A stretch of 64,000 nucleotides of DNA from Thiomonas intermedia (GTDB taxonomy: Bacteria; Pseudomonadota; Gammaproteobacteria; Burkholderiales; Burkholderiaceae_C). The position numbers and the translations under genes are program-made. The stretch lies in assembly GCA_022730375.1 (NCBI GenBank), contig DZDA01000001.1, positions 95,380-159,379 of the forward strand, read 5' to 3'. How positions within the stretch are numbered: position 1 is the stretch's first letter; the number at the start of each line of letters is the position of its first letter. Below are positions 34,906 through 43,948 of the stretch, piece after piece. A model generated the notes under the pieces. The model did not search any database. It was given only the letters and a program-made list of their open reading frames with translations, and was not told where the DNA came from.

Positions 34906-36918
34906 ATGACTTCCCAAGAAATCTCTCCCTTCGCTGAACTCGGCTTGCCCGAACCTCTGCTGCAAGCATTGCGCGACGTCGGGTATGAGAGCCCGTCGCC
35001 CATTCAGGCGGCCACCATTCCGCCCTTGCTGGCCGGGCGCGACGTGCTCGGACAGGCGCAGACCGGCACCGGCAAGACGGCGGCGTTTGCGCTGCCGATC
35101 CTGGCGAAAATCGACTGCAATGCACGCCACACCCAGGCGCTGGTGTTGGCGCCCACGCGCGAGCTGGCCATCCAGGTGGCCGAGGCCTTTGCGCGCTATG
35201 CCACCCATCTGCCGGGCTTCAATGTGCTGCCGATTTATGGTGGACAAAGCTATGTGCCGCAGCTCGCCTCGCTCAAGCGCGGTGCGCATGTCGTGGTGGG
35301 CACGCCGGGGCGCATCATCGATCACCTGGAGCGCGGCACGCTCAAGCTCGATCAGCTCGCCCACATGGTGCTTGACGAGGCCGACGAAATGCTGCGCATG
35401 GGCTTCATCGACGATGTCGAGTCCATCCTGCAAAAAACCCCGCCGCAGCGTCAGGTGGCGCTGTTTTCGGCCACCATGCCCTCGGCCATCCGGCGCATTG
35501 CACAAACCTATTTACGCGATCCGCAGGAAATCACCATCAAGGCGGCCACGACCACCGCCACGCACATTCAGCAGCGCTACTGGATGGTCAGCGGTCTGCA
35601 CAAGCTCGACGCGCTCACCCGCATTCTGGAGGTCGAGCCATTCGAGGGCATGATCATCTTCGCCCGCACCAAGCAGGCCACCGAGGAGCTGGCGGAAAAG
35701 CTGGCAGCGCGTGGATTCACCGCAGCGGCGCTCAATGGCGACGTGCCGCAGGCGCTGCGCGAGCGCATGGTGCAGCGGCTCAAGGACGGGCAGCTCGACA
35801 TCCTCGTGGCCACCGATGTGGCGGCGCGCGGGCTGGATGTCGAGCGCATCAGCCATGTGGTGAACTACGACATTCCGACGGATACCGAAAGCTACGTGCA
35901 CCGCATCGGCCGTACAGGCCGTGCCGGGCGCAGTGGCGACGCCATTCTGTTTGTCACGCCGCGCGAGCGGCATTTGCTGCGCGCCATCGAACGCGCCACA
36001 CGCCAGCCCATCACGCAGATGCAACTGCCCAGCACCGAAGCGGTGAATGACAGCCGCATCAGCCGCTTCATGGAGCGCATCACCGAAGCACGCGAGCAGG
36101 AAGGGCTGGAGGATTATCAGCGTCTGGTCGAGCGTTACGAGCAGGAATTCGACATTCCAGCCATTGAGATTGCCGCGGCGCTGGCGCGCATGGTGCAGGG
36201 CAACAAGCCGCTGCTCATGCGCCCTGGCAGCGAACCGTCCTACAGCGCCGATGCCCGCGAGGAGGGCCGCGCGCCACGCCGCGAGCGCGAACCACGCGAG
36301 AGCCGCGAACCGCGCGCGCCCCGCCCCGCGCGGGCCACACGCGAGGAGGCCCCTCCGGCGCGCGCGCCGCGTGAGCGCGCCAAGCCCCGCGATCTCGACG
36401 ATTTCACCCAGACCCTGATGCAGGCGCGTGAAGCGGCCGATGCCGCCCCGCGTTCGGCGCCCCATTCGGCACCGCGCGAGGTCGCGTCTGCCGAACATCC
36501 GGCGCACAGCGAGCGCACGGCGAGAGGCCCGCATACCGCCAGCGATGTGCGCTTCGAGACCTACCGGGTGGAAGTCGGACGCGATCATGGCGTGGAAGTG
36601 CGCAATCTGGTCGGCGCCATCGCCAACGAGGCCGGGCTGGAAAACAAGCACATCGGCAATATCGCCATTCGCGGCGACCACAGCTTTGTCGAACTGCCCG
36701 AGGGCATGCCCAAAGATGTGTTCCGCACCCTGCAGAAAACCTGGGTGAGTGGGCGTCAACTGCAGCTCACCAAAGCCGAGCCGGTGCGCGATACCGCCCG
36801 GGAACGGCCGGCGACCCGAGCGCCCGCGCGACGTTTCGATTCGGGCGATACGTCGCCCGCGCCCAAGCGTCGTGCCGCGCCGATGCCTGGCGGCAAGTCG
36901 TTCAAGCGCAAGCCTTGA
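34906..36918 (+). CDS. deaD: DEAD-box ATP-dependent RNA helicase, DeaD/CsdA type
   Basis: A 670-residue RNA helicase. The Q motif, AQTGTGKT (motif I), LDEADEM (motif II), SAT (motif III) and HRIGRTGRAGR (motif VI) all lie in the first 360 residues. A long low-complexity Arg/Glu/Pro-rich linker (about residues 445-545) precedes a DbpA-type RNA-binding domain with FETYRVEVGRDHGVEVRN and HSFVELPEGM. DeaD helps ribosome assembly and mRNA turnover, often in the cold. The ATG at 34906 (MTSQEISPF) was chosen; the open frame begins 11 codons earlier. Confidence 0.9.
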   Translation: MTSQEISPFAELGLPEPLLQALRDVGYESPSPIQAATIPPLLAGRDVLGQAQTGTGKTAAFALPILAKIDCNARHTQALVLAPTRELAIQVAEAFARYATHLPGFNVLPIYGGQSYVPQLASLKRGAHVVVGTPGRIIDHLERGTLKLDQLAHMVLDEADEMLRMGFIDDVESILQKTPPQRQVALFSATMPSAIRRIAQTYLRDPQEITIKAATTTATHIQQRYWMVSGLHKLDALTRILEVEPFEGMIIFARTKQATEELAEKLAARGFTAAALNGDVPQALRERMVQRLKDGQLDILVATDVAARGLDVERISHVVNYDIPTDTESYVHRIGRTGRAGRSGDAILFVTPRERHLLRAIERATRQPITQMQLPSTEAVNDSRISRFMERITEAREQEGLEDYQRLVERYEQEFDIPAIEIAAALARMVQGNKPLLMRPGSEPSYSADAREEGRAPRREREPRESREPRAPRPARATREEAPPARAPRERAKPRDLDDFTQTLMQAREAADAAPRSAPHSAPREVASAEHPAHSERTARGPHTASDVRFETYRVEVGRDHGVEVRNLVGAIANEAGLENKHIGNIAIRGDHSFVELPEGMPKDVFRTLQKTWVSGRQLQLTKAEPVRDTARERPATRAPARRFDSGDTSPAPKRRAAPMPGGKSFKRKP

Positions 36919-36966
36919 CGCGGCTGGACGAAGCAGGGGCCTGAAAGCGCGGCGTCGGCAAAACGG

Positions 36967-38199
36967 ATGCTCAACCGTCTCTGGCTCGGCTTCTTTCTGG
37001 TGGCCGCCGTTGCGGCTCTGACGCGTTGGGCCTTGGGCGATGCGGCGGTGTTCGCCGCCATGACCGACAGCCTGTTCGCCATGGCCAAGCTGTCGGTCGA
37101 GGTGATGGTGCTGCTGTTCGGCACGCTCACCCTGTGGCTGGGGCTGCTGCGCATCGCCGAGCGCGCGGGGCTGGTGGAGGTGCTGGCGCGGGCGCTGGGC
37201 CCGCTGTTCCGGCGGCTGATGCCGGAAGTGCCGCAAGGCCATCCCGCCATCGGCCTGATCACCCTGAACTTCGCCGCCAATGTGCTGGGCCTGGACAACG
37301 CCGCCACGCCTATCGGCCTGCGCGCCATGCGCGAACTGCAGACGCTCAATCCCAGTCAGGACACGGCGAGCAATGCGCAAATCCTGTTCCTGGTGCTCAA
37401 TGCCTCGTCGTTGACGCTGCTGCCGGTGAGCATTTTCATGTACCGCGCGCAGCAGGGCGCGCCCGACCCGACGCTGGTGTTTCTGCCCATTCTCATCGCC
37501 ACCAGCGCGTCCACGCTGGCCGGGCTGCTCAGCGTGGCGTGGATGCAGCGGCTCAAACTCTGGGACCCGGTGGCGCTGGCGTATCTGGGCGGCGGCGCGT
37601 TACTGCTGGGGGCGCTGCTCGCGGGGCTGGCGACGCTCAGCGCGGCGGCGCTGGCCAGTGTTTCGGCGCTGGTCGGCAACCTGGTGCTGTTCGGCGTCAT
37701 CCTCGCCTTCTTGTTGGCTGGCGCGATCAAACGGGTGCCGGTGTACGAAGCCTTCATCGAAGGCGCGAAGGACGGTTTTGGCGTCGCGCGCGACCTGCTG
37801 CCCTATCTGGTGGCCATGCTGTGCGCGGTGGGGGTGTTGCGCGCCTCGGGTGCGTTGGGCTATGCGCTGGAGGGCATCCGCTGGGTGGTGCACGGGCTGG
37901 GCATGAACACCGACTTCGTCGCGGCGCTGCCCACGGCGCTGGTCAAACCGTTTTCCGGCAGTGCCGCGCGCGCCATGCTGATCGAGACCATGCAGCATTA
38001 CGGCGTGGACAGCTATCCGGCGCTGCTGGCCGCGACCATGCAGGGCAGCACCGAGACGACGTTTTATGTGGTGGCGGTGTACTTCGGCGCGGTGGGCATC
38101 AGACGCGTGCGCCATACCGTGGGTTGCGCGCTGGCGGCCGACCTGGCCGGAGTGGTGGCGTCGATCGCGGTGTGCGCGTGGTTCTTCGCGCCGCATTGA
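36967..38199 (+). CDS. Fused SpmA-SpmB (nucleoside recognition domain) membrane protein
   Basis: A 410-residue membrane protein in which the first half resembles SpmA (GLITLNFAANVLGLDNAATPIGLRAM near residue 98) and the second resembles SpmB (LPTALVKPFSGSAARAM and MQGSTETTFYVVAVYFG). The two Gate/nucleoside-recognition domains are separate proteins in Bacillus, where they affect spore core dehydration. Non-sporing proteobacteria often carry this fused form, of unknown transport function. It follows the helicase by 48 bases. Confidence 0.85.
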   Translation: MLNRLWLGFFLVAAVAALTRWALGDAAVFAAMTDSLFAMAKLSVEVMVLLFGTLTLWLGLLRIAERAGLVEVLARALGPLFRRLMPEVPQGHPAIGLITLNFAANVLGLDNAATPIGLRAMRELQTLNPSQDTASNAQILFLVLNASSLTLLPVSIFMYRAQQGAPDPTLVFLPILIATSASTLAGLLSVAWMQRLKLWDPVALAYLGGGALLLGALLAGLATLSAAALASVSALVGNLVLFGVILAFLLAGAIKRVPVYEAFIEGAKDGFGVARDLLPYLVAMLCAVGVLRASGALGYALEGIRWVVHGLGMNTDFVAALPTALVKPFSGSAARAMLIETMQHYGVDSYPALLAATMQGSTETTFYVVAVYFGAVGIRRVRHTVGCALAADLAGVVASIAVCAWFFAPH

Positions 38200-38231
38200 G
38201 TCGCTCGGGTTCGCATTGAGCGCTTGCAGCG

Positions 38232-38783
38232 CTACCGTCCGAGTTGGCGCAGCAGGTTGATGGCCTTGGGCTCGCCATGTTTGGCGACCAGTGCGGCCTT
38301 GATTTCCGGGAGCAGGGCGAGCAACTGGTCGGGCGTCTGGCATTGCTCGATTCTGAGTTGCAGTCCGTAGGCCTTGATCATGCCCAGATGGCTGCTCACC
38401 AGGCCGTTGATCTGCTCGTAAAGACTGGAAAAATCAGCAGAGGTGTTGATCTTTTCGGACTGGACGCTGGAGGGCTCCAGCGCCAGTTCGGAGGGCAGCT
38501 CGTCGTCATCGTGCAAGAACGAGTCAGCCTCCTCCTCAACTGCGGGCGCGGTGACTGGCGACTCGGGAACTGCGGGTGCGGCGATCAGTTCGAGGGCGAG
38601 CAGTTGCTCCAGCGCGTCGTCGGGAGCGGAGATGGCCTGCATCAACTCTCGCAGGGTTTGCACGTCGCGTTTGCCGTCCACCAGAAGCAGCACATTGCGC
38701 AAGACGCGCGAATGCAGAACGGCCCGCTTGGCGATCTCGTCCTGTCCCTTCCCGGTTTTGCACAACAAGCTCTCTGGGCGCAT
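38232..38783 (-). CDS. Hypothetical protein with acidic linker
   Basis: I do not recognise this 183-residue protein. The N-terminal 65 residues look like a small helical, possibly winged-helix-like, domain (KGQDEIAKRAVLHSRVLRNV then VDGKRDVQTLRELM). An acidic linker rich in Glu, Asp and Ser spans about residues 75-110. The C-terminal 70 residues are helical, with ADFSSLYEQINGLVSSHLGM and QTPDQLLALLPEIKAALVAKHG. No signal peptide or membrane helix is seen. It is transcribed alone, convergent with the SpmAB gene. Confidence 0.6.
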   Translation of the reverse strand: MRPESLLCKTGKGQDEIAKRAVLHSRVLRNVLLLVDGKRDVQTLRELMQAISAPDDALEQLLALELIAAPAVPESPVTAPAVEEEADSFLHDDDELPSELALEPSSVQSEKINTSADFSSLYEQINGLVSSHLGMIKAYGLQLRIEQCQTPDQLLALLPEIKAALVAKHGEPKAINLLRQLGR

Positions 38784-38864
38784 GGCGGTATCCCTCGCAC
38801 GAGTTCGAAACTGTGCGGAGTTTAGGGCTTGGCGCGGGTTCGGACGCCTGCGGGGCAGGCAGAC

Positions 38865-40112
38865 TCAGCGCAGCAGATCGAACAGCGTGCGGGCGATGAC
38901 TTGCGTGGCGCGGCGCAGGTCTTCGAGCACGATGTGTTCGTCGGCGCGCTTGGCATTGCTCTCGCGCACGGTGCGCGGGCCCGCGCCGTAGATCACGGCG
39001 GGAATGCCGTGTTCGGCGTAAAGCCGCACATCGGTGTAGAGCGGCGTGCCGATCACGGGAATGGGTTCGCCGAACAGGGTTTGCGCATGGTGCTGCAGCG
39101 GCGTGGCCAGGCGCTCGAATCCGGGAATGGGTTTGAGCGCACGCGCCAGAAGCATGCGGCGAATGTCCACGGTGATGCCGGGAACGGTGGTGGCGGCCTG
39201 TTCGATGACGCGCCGCAGCTCGGCTTCGACCGCGGCCGGGTCTTCCTCGGGAATCATGCGGCGATCGAGTTTGAGCACCACCTTGCCCGGCACCACGTTG
39301 GTGTTGGTGCCGCCTTCGATCAGCCCGACGTTGAGATACGGATGGTCGATGCCTTGCACCTGCGAATGCACCTTGCGGTAGATCGCGTTCTGGGCATAGA
39401 GGGCGTTCAGAATGGCCACGGCGCCCTGCAGTGCGTCCACGCCGGTGTGCGGAATGGCGGCGTGCGCCATGACGCCGTGCACCGTCACTTCGAGCTGCAG
39501 ACAGCCGTTGTGGGCGTTGACCACCTGATAGCTGAAACCGGCGGCGATTTCCAGGTCGGGCTTGGTGAGGCCATGCTCCAGCAGCCAGCCGGGGCCGAGC
39601 GTGCCGCCAAACTCTTCGTCGTAGGTGAAGTGCAGTTCGACGCCGCCCTTGAGCGGCACGCCCAGCGCTTCGAGGGCGCGCACGGCGAAGGTGTAGGTGG
39701 TGAAGTCGCATTTGCTCACGGCGGCGGCGCGGCCGTAAAGCTTGCCGTCTTCGATCTCGCCGCCGTAGGGGTCGTGCGTCCAGCCTTCGCCGGGTGGCAC
39801 CACGTCGCCGTGGGCATTGAGCGCGATGACCGGGCCGCCGGCGCCATAGCTGCGCCGCACGATGAGGTTGGTGATGGATTCCAGGCCCTGTTCCTTGCAG
39901 GACTCGGCGGGAATGGCGATTTTTTCGGCCGTCATGCCGAAGTTGGCCAGCAGCTGCGCGGTGCGTTCGGCGTGCGGGGCGTTGTTGCCCGGCGGGGTGT
40001 CGGTGGGCACGCGCACCAGTTCCTGCAGCATGCGGGTCTGTTCGTCGAAGTGGGTATCGACCCAATGGTCGAGGGCGGCGTAGGTCGTTGAGTCGCGAGT
40101 GGTGTCGGTCAT
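38865..40112 (-). CDS. M20-family metallohydrolase linked to purine catabolism
   Basis: A 415-residue M20 peptidase/deacylase of the ArgE/DapE/CPG2 type. Metal ligands are visible in NAHGDVVPPGEGW, in the SKCDFTTYTFAVRAL position that aligns with the bridging Asp, and in YDEEFGGTLGP with the catalytic Glu. The dimerisation domain starts about residue 190. The ATG overlaps the stop of the uraD-allC fusion, so it belongs to the urate operon. It could hydrolyse a ureido or N-acyl intermediate; the exact substrate is unknown. Confidence 0.82.
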   Translation of the reverse strand: MTDTTRDSTTYAALDHWVDTHFDEQTRMLQELVRVPTDTPPGNNAPHAERTAQLLANFGMTAEKIAIPAESCKEQGLESITNLIVRRSYGAGGPVIALNAHGDVVPPGEGWTHDPYGGEIEDGKLYGRAAAVSKCDFTTYTFAVRALEALGVPLKGGVELHFTYDEEFGGTLGPGWLLEHGLTKPDLEIAAGFSYQVVNAHNGCLQLEVTVHGVMAHAAIPHTGVDALQGAVAILNALYAQNAIYRKVHSQVQGIDHPYLNVGLIEGGTNTNVVPGKVVLKLDRRMIPEEDPAAVEAELRRVIEQAATTVPGITVDIRRMLLARALKPIPGFERLATPLQHHAQTLFGEPIPVIGTPLYTDVRLYAEHGIPAVIYGAGPRTVRESNAKRADEHIVLEDLRRATQVIARTLFDLLR

Positions 40113-41881
40113 GATGCGGCGAGGGTGTCGAGTAGATGTTGGAAGGCGGCGCAGGCGAGGTCGAGATCGTCGGCCGTGCTGGATTCGAGCGGGTTGTGGC
40201 TGATGCCGGCGTTTTCGCCGCGCACGAACAGCATGGCCTGCGACATGACGGTGTGCAGCATCATGGCGTCGTGCCCGGCGCCGCTGGGCAGGTGGTGCAA
40301 CGGCAGGCCGAGTGCGGCGACCGCGCGCTCCCAGCGTTGCTGCAGCGCCGGGTCGCTGGTGGCGGCTTGTTCGCGCATGGTTTCTTCGAGGCTGAAGCGC
40401 AGCTTGCGGCGGGCGCAAATGGCGGCCAGTTCGGTGCGGGTGTCGGCCAGCACGGCGTCGCGCTGGGCATTGTTGGGCGCACGGATGTCGAGGCTGAAGC
40501 GGCAGCGACCGGGCACCACATTGATCGACCCGCCGGGCACTTCAAGCAGGCCGACGGTGCCGACGCTGTCGCCATCGGCCGCGGCGCGGCGCTCAAGAAA
40601 CAGCGCCAGCTCGGCAGCGGCGCAGGCGGCGTCGCGGCGCGCGTTCATCGGCGTGGTGCCGGCGTGGCTGGCCATGCCGATGATCTCGCCCACACAGCGC
40701 ACGCTGGCGTTGATCGAAGTGACGATGCCCAGCGGCAGGTCGAGCGCACCCAGCACTGGCCCCTGTTCGATGTGCACTTCGACGAAGCCGAGGTAACGCG
40801 CCGGGTCGCGGCGCAGCGCCGCAATGGCGGGCAAGTCTGCGGGCAGCCCGGCGTGTTGCATGGCGTCGCGCATGGAGATGCCGTCGCGGTCTTGCTGGTC
40901 GAGCCAGGCCGGGTTGAAAGCGCCGGTGAGCGCGCCCGAGCCGAGGAAGGTGGCTTTGTAGCGCTGACCTTCTTCTTCGGCGAAGGCCACGACTTCGAAG
41001 CCGAAGGGCAGGCGCCGACCCGCGCTGTGCATGGCGCGCACGCAGGCCATGGGGATGAAGTGGCCGATGCGGCCGTCGTACTTGCCCGCGTTGCGCACGG
41101 TGTCGTAGTGGCTGCCGGTGAGCAGGCGCGGGGCTGCGGGGGCGCTGCCTTGGTAGACGCCGACCACATTGCCCACGGCGTCGATGCCCACCGTGTCGAA
41201 GCCGCATTCGCGCATGATGGCGGCAATCTCGGCGGCTGCGGCGCGGTGCGCGTCGGCGAGGTAGGTGGTGGTGAGTTCGCCGCGTTCTTTCCACGCCGGT
41301 TCGCTGTGCGTGGCGAGGTGTTCACACCAGTCCCACACGCGGTTTCCTTGTTCCGGCACGAAGCCGAATTTGTCGTTCAGCCGCAGTTCGGCAATGCGGT
41401 GGATCTGGCGCAGGGCTTCGGCAAACTCGAAGTCCGGCGGGTTGTCGATGCGGCGCTCCAGCGTGGCGATGATCTGCGCCCGGCTCATCCCGGCGCCGCG
41501 CGGCCCGCGCACCGCGAGGATGAAGGGCCAGCCAAAGCGCGCGGTGTACTCGGCGTTCAGCGCGGTGATTCGGGCGAACTCTTCGGGAGTGCAATGCGAC
41601 AGCCCGGCGCGCGATTGTTCATCCGTGGATTCGGCCGTGAGCTGGCCCGCCACGGCCGCCTTGCCCGCCAGCTCCGGGTGGGCGCGAATCAGGCTGAGTT
41701 GTTCATCGCGGCTGGCCTGGCGCACCGTCTGCACCAGCGCCGCCTTGAGCGCGGCCAGTGTGGCAAAGGGGCGGGCCGCCCAGGTGCGCGCGGCAATCCA
41801 GGGCGAGTGTTCATAAACGCCGTCGAGCAGGTTGGTGAAAGCCGGCGCCGATGCGGCGTTGAGTTCAGCCAGAGTGGGCAT
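40109..41881 (-). CDS. Fused OHCU decarboxylase and allantoate amidohydrolase
   Basis: A 590-residue two-domain enzyme. Residues 1-165 are UraD: the catalytic His68 lies in RAHPELAGK and the domain ends with FGWPFILAVRG. It converts 2-oxo-4-hydroxy-4-carboxy-5-ureidoimidazoline to S-allantoin. Residues about 180-590 are an AllC-type M20 amidohydrolase with GSHYDTVRNAGKYDG, FAEEEGQRYK and EVHIEQGPVLG, which opens allantoate to ureidoglycolate or ureidoglycine and ammonia. The two steps are separated only by PuuE, encoded just upstream. The start at 41881 (MPTLAELN) lies two bases after the puuE stop. Confidence 0.9.
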   Translation of the reverse strand: MPTLAELNAASAPAFTNLLDGVYEHSPWIAARTWAARPFATLAALKAALVQTVRQASRDEQLSLIRAHPELAGKAAVAGQLTAESTDEQSRAGLSHCTPEEFARITALNAEYTARFGWPFILAVRGPRGAGMSRAQIIATLERRIDNPPDFEFAEALRQIHRIAELRLNDKFGFVPEQGNRVWDWCEHLATHSEPAWKERGELTTTYLADAHRAAAAEIAAIMRECGFDTVGIDAVGNVVGVYQGSAPAAPRLLTGSHYDTVRNAGKYDGRIGHFIPMACVRAMHSAGRRLPFGFEVVAFAEEEGQRYKATFLGSGALTGAFNPAWLDQQDRDGISMRDAMQHAGLPADLPAIAALRRDPARYLGFVEVHIEQGPVLGALDLPLGIVTSINASVRCVGEIIGMASHAGTTPMNARRDAACAAAELALFLERRAAADGDSVGTVGLLEVPGGSINVVPGRCRFSLDIRAPNNAQRDAVLADTRTELAAICARRKLRFSLEETMREQAATSDPALQQRWERAVAALGLPLHHLPSGAGHDAMMLHTVMSQAMLFVRGENAGISHNPLESSTADDLDLACAAFQHLLDTLAAS

Positions 41882-41883
41882 GA

Positions 41884-42831
41884 TCACTCCCAGACAAAAG
41901 CGGTGGCCGCATCGAAGGGATGCTCGGCGCGCCAGTGGTGTGCAATGTCGATGCGGCGCGCGATCCACACGCGGTCGTGGCGCTGCACATGGTCGAGAAA
42001 GCGCTGCAGCGCGCGGATGCGACCGGGCCTGCCGAGCAGGCGCGCGTGCATGCCGATGCTGAGCATCTTCGGCTGCTCTTCACCTTCGGCGTAGAGCGCG
42101 TCGAAGCTGTCGCGCAGGTAGATGTAGAAGTCTTCGGCCTGCGCAAAGCCCTGGGGCAGAGCGAAGCGCATGTCGTTGCTGTCGAGGGTGTAGGGCACGA
42201 CCAGATGGGGCTCAAGGCTGCCGTCGGTTTTGCGCACCTGCAGCCAGAAGGGCAGGTCGTCGCCGTAATAGTCGCTGTCGTAGGCGAAGCCGCCGAAGTC
42301 GGCCACCAGGCGGCGGGTGTTAGGGCTGTCGCGGCCGGTGTACCAGCCCAGCGGGCGCGCGCCGCAGAGGGATTCAATCGCCTCCATGCCCAGCCGCATG
42401 TGCTCGCGCTCGGTGGCTTCGTCGAGGTTTTGATAGTGAATCCAGCGCCAGCCGTGACAGGCGATTTCATGGCCGAGTTCCACGCAGGCGCGGGCCAGAT
42501 CGGGTGTGCGCTGCAAGGCCATGCCCACGCCGAAGATCGTGAGCGGCAGGCCGCGGCGCTCGAACTCGCGCAGGATGCGCCACACCCCGGCGCGCGAGCC
42601 GTATTCATAAATGCTCTCCATGCTCAGATGCCGCGCCGGAAAGCTGGGCGGCATGAATAGTTCAGAGAGGAACTGTTCGCTGCCCGCGTCGCCATGCAGC
42701 ACGCAGTTCTCACCGCCCTCTTCGACATTGAGCACGAACTGCAGCGCCACGCGGGCCTTGCCCGGCCAGTTGGCATGAGGCGGGTTGCGGCCGTAGCCGA
42801 CGAGATCGCGGGGATAGGGTGGGGTGGACAT
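41884..42831 (-). CDS. puuE: Allantoinase, PuuE type
   Basis: A 315-residue protein of the polysaccharide-deacetylase-like allantoinase family. The N-terminus PRDLVGYGRNPPHANWPG and the histidine motif CHGWRWIHYQ are characteristic of PuuE, which is unrelated to the amidohydrolase-type AllB. It hydrolyses allantoin to allantoate. The ATG at 42831 was chosen; upstream sequence has no family resemblance. It lies between the regulator and the fused uraD-allC gene in the same direction. Confidence 0.9.
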   Translation of the reverse strand: MSTPPYPRDLVGYGRNPPHANWPGKARVALQFVLNVEEGGENCVLHGDAGSEQFLSELFMPPSFPARHLSMESIYEYGSRAGVWRILREFERRGLPLTIFGVGMALQRTPDLARACVELGHEIACHGWRWIHYQNLDEATEREHMRLGMEAIESLCGARPLGWYTGRDSPNTRRLVADFGGFAYDSDYYGDDLPFWLQVRKTDGSLEPHLVVPYTLDSNDMRFALPQGFAQAEDFYIYLRDSFDALYAEGEEQPKMLSIGMHARLLGRPGRIRALQRFLDHVQRHDRVWIARRIDIAHHWRAEHPFDAATAFVWE

Positions 42832-42851
42832 GATGAACTCGGATCGGCGCT

Positions 42852-42873
42852 CAGAGGGTGTGAATGAATCCGG
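42852..42873 (-). repeat. Copy A of a 21-bp dispersed repeat
   Basis: Read on the - strand this copy has GGATTCATTCACACCCTCTGA. It is inverted relative to copy B at 43006-43027 and lies 20 bases upstream of the puuE start. All three copies in the window share the 12-base core TTCACACCCTCT and differ at two or three outer bases. Confidence 0.6.
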
Positions 42874-42922
42874 CGTGGCCGAGCAGCGTGCCCAAAGGGT
42901 TCCAATCAAGGCGCAAAGCACA

Positions 42923-42942
42923 GCCGTGCCCGTCGGCACGGC
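42923..42942. terminator. Hairpin between the GntR gene and puuE
   Basis: GCCGTGCC (42923-42930), a CGTC loop and GGCACGGC (42935-42942) form a perfect 8-bp stem. It lies between copies A and B of the dispersed repeat, downstream of the regulator gene. No T-tract follows in either direction, so termination is possible but unproven. Confidence 0.45.
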
Positions 42943-43005
42943 GCGCGCTGACAATACCGAGCGCAACGCCGAGTGGGACGATTTGGGCGCGATGAGTGGG
43001 CATGG

Positions 43006-43027
43006 CGGATTTGTTCACACCCTCTCA
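43006..43027 (+). repeat. Copy B of the dispersed repeat, overlapping the GntR stop codon
   Basis: The sequence is CGGATTTGTTCACACCCTCTCA. The final TCA is the reverse complement of the TGA stop of the GntR gene. With copy A it forms an imperfect inverted repeat around a 130-base interval. Confidence 0.6.
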
Positions 43028-43786
43028 AGCCGCGTAATTGCCCAAGGCCTGGGCGAGATCGGCGCTGCTGGTTCTCGGGTGATAGAGCAGACTGCTTTCA
43101 GTGGCCAGCAGGTGGGCTTCCATCAAAGCCTTGGCCTTGGCAACGTCGCGCGCCTCCAGGGCCTTGAGGATGTCGACGTGTTCGTCTGAGGAATGCTGCG
43201 CCGCGCGCGACGATTGGTACATGAGGGTGATGAGGGCGCAGCGCGAGATCAGCTCCGACAGAATCTGCGCCAGCACATGGTTGCCGATGCGCTCGGCCAT
43301 CAGCACATGAAAATCGCCCAAGAGCCGCGTGCGGCCCGTCACATCCACCCGGCCGACCACGGCCTGTTCCTGCTTGAGGTGGGCACGCAGGGCGCGGAAA
43401 TCGCTCGGTACGGCCTTGTCGCAAAACGCCTCGATCAGATGCTGTTCGAGCATGCGGCGCACCGCGAACACCTGCTGCGCTTCCTCCACCGAGGGCTGCG
43501 AGACAAAGGCGCCCCGTGCGGGTTCGAGCGTGACCAGATGATCGCGCGCGAGCTGAAACAAGGCCTGCCGCACGATGGTGCGCGACACCCCGTAGATCGC
43601 CGCAATCTTCTGCTCAGTGAGCTTGGCGCCGGGCGCCAGACGGTGTTCGATGATGGCCGCGGTGATGGCCGCGACGATGGTCTGCGTCGAATCGGCCAGC
43701 GGGCTTTCGGCAGCGGCCACCGCACTCACTATCGTCCCAGCAGGGGTTTGTTGAGCCTTCGAGGTTTTTTTGCGGCTTGCAGTCAT
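43025..43786 (-). CDS. GntR-family regulator (FadR/FCD subfamily) of purine catabolism
   Basis: A 253-residue regulator. After a disordered, Ala/Lys-rich first 30 residues comes the winged helix (AAITAAIIEHRLAPGAKLTE, then IYGVSRTIVRQALFQLARD). The FCD effector domain follows from about residue 105 with LLGDFHVLMAERIGN and EHVDILKALEARD, which hold the usual metal-binding residues. The start at 43786 is supported by AAGGAG eight bases upstream. It sits between divergent urate genes and probably controls both, with urate or allantoin as effector; the effector is inference. Confidence 0.88.
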   Translation of the reverse strand: MTASRKKTSKAQQTPAGTIVSAVAAAESPLADSTQTIVAAITAAIIEHRLAPGAKLTEQKIAAIYGVSRTIVRQALFQLARDHLVTLEPARGAFVSQPSVEEAQQVFAVRRMLEQHLIEAFCDKAVPSDFRALRAHLKQEQAVVGRVDVTGRTRLLGDFHVLMAERIGNHVLAQILSELISRCALITLMYQSSRAAQHSSDEHVDILKALEARDVAKAKALMEAHLLATESSLLYHPRTSSADLAQALGNYAA

Positions 43787-43887
43787 GGTTTCACTCCTTG
43801 CGATGTTTTCCGGCACGGTGTTTGCTATCTCCAGGGCGTGTTCACTTGCAGCGTTTGCATTGTTGTGATTCTGTTTGACATGCAATA

Positions 43888-43915
43888 GCATACAACCTAA
43901 ATTGCGATTGTATGC
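43888..43915. promoter_or_regulatory. Likely operator of the GntR regulator
   Basis: GCATACAA (43888-43895) and its exact reverse complement TTGTATGC (43908-43915) lie 12 bases apart in the divergent gap between the regulator and uraH. A related half-site (TGCAAT) lies just to the left. The right arm lies in the spacer of a possible promoter, TTGCGA (43902-43907) and TAGGCT (43924-43929), so binding would block uraH-puuD transcription. FadR-type GntR proteins use short inverted repeats of this size. Confidence 0.6.
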
Positions 43916-43948
43916 AAAAAGTGTAGGCTGAAATCAACGAATGGATCG

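Noticed and set aside
42852..43027. MITE or IS remnant bounded by copies A and B
   Set aside because: The inverted ends are imperfect and no target duplication is visible. A third copy occurs singly at a gene end, so I describe it as a dispersed repeat only.
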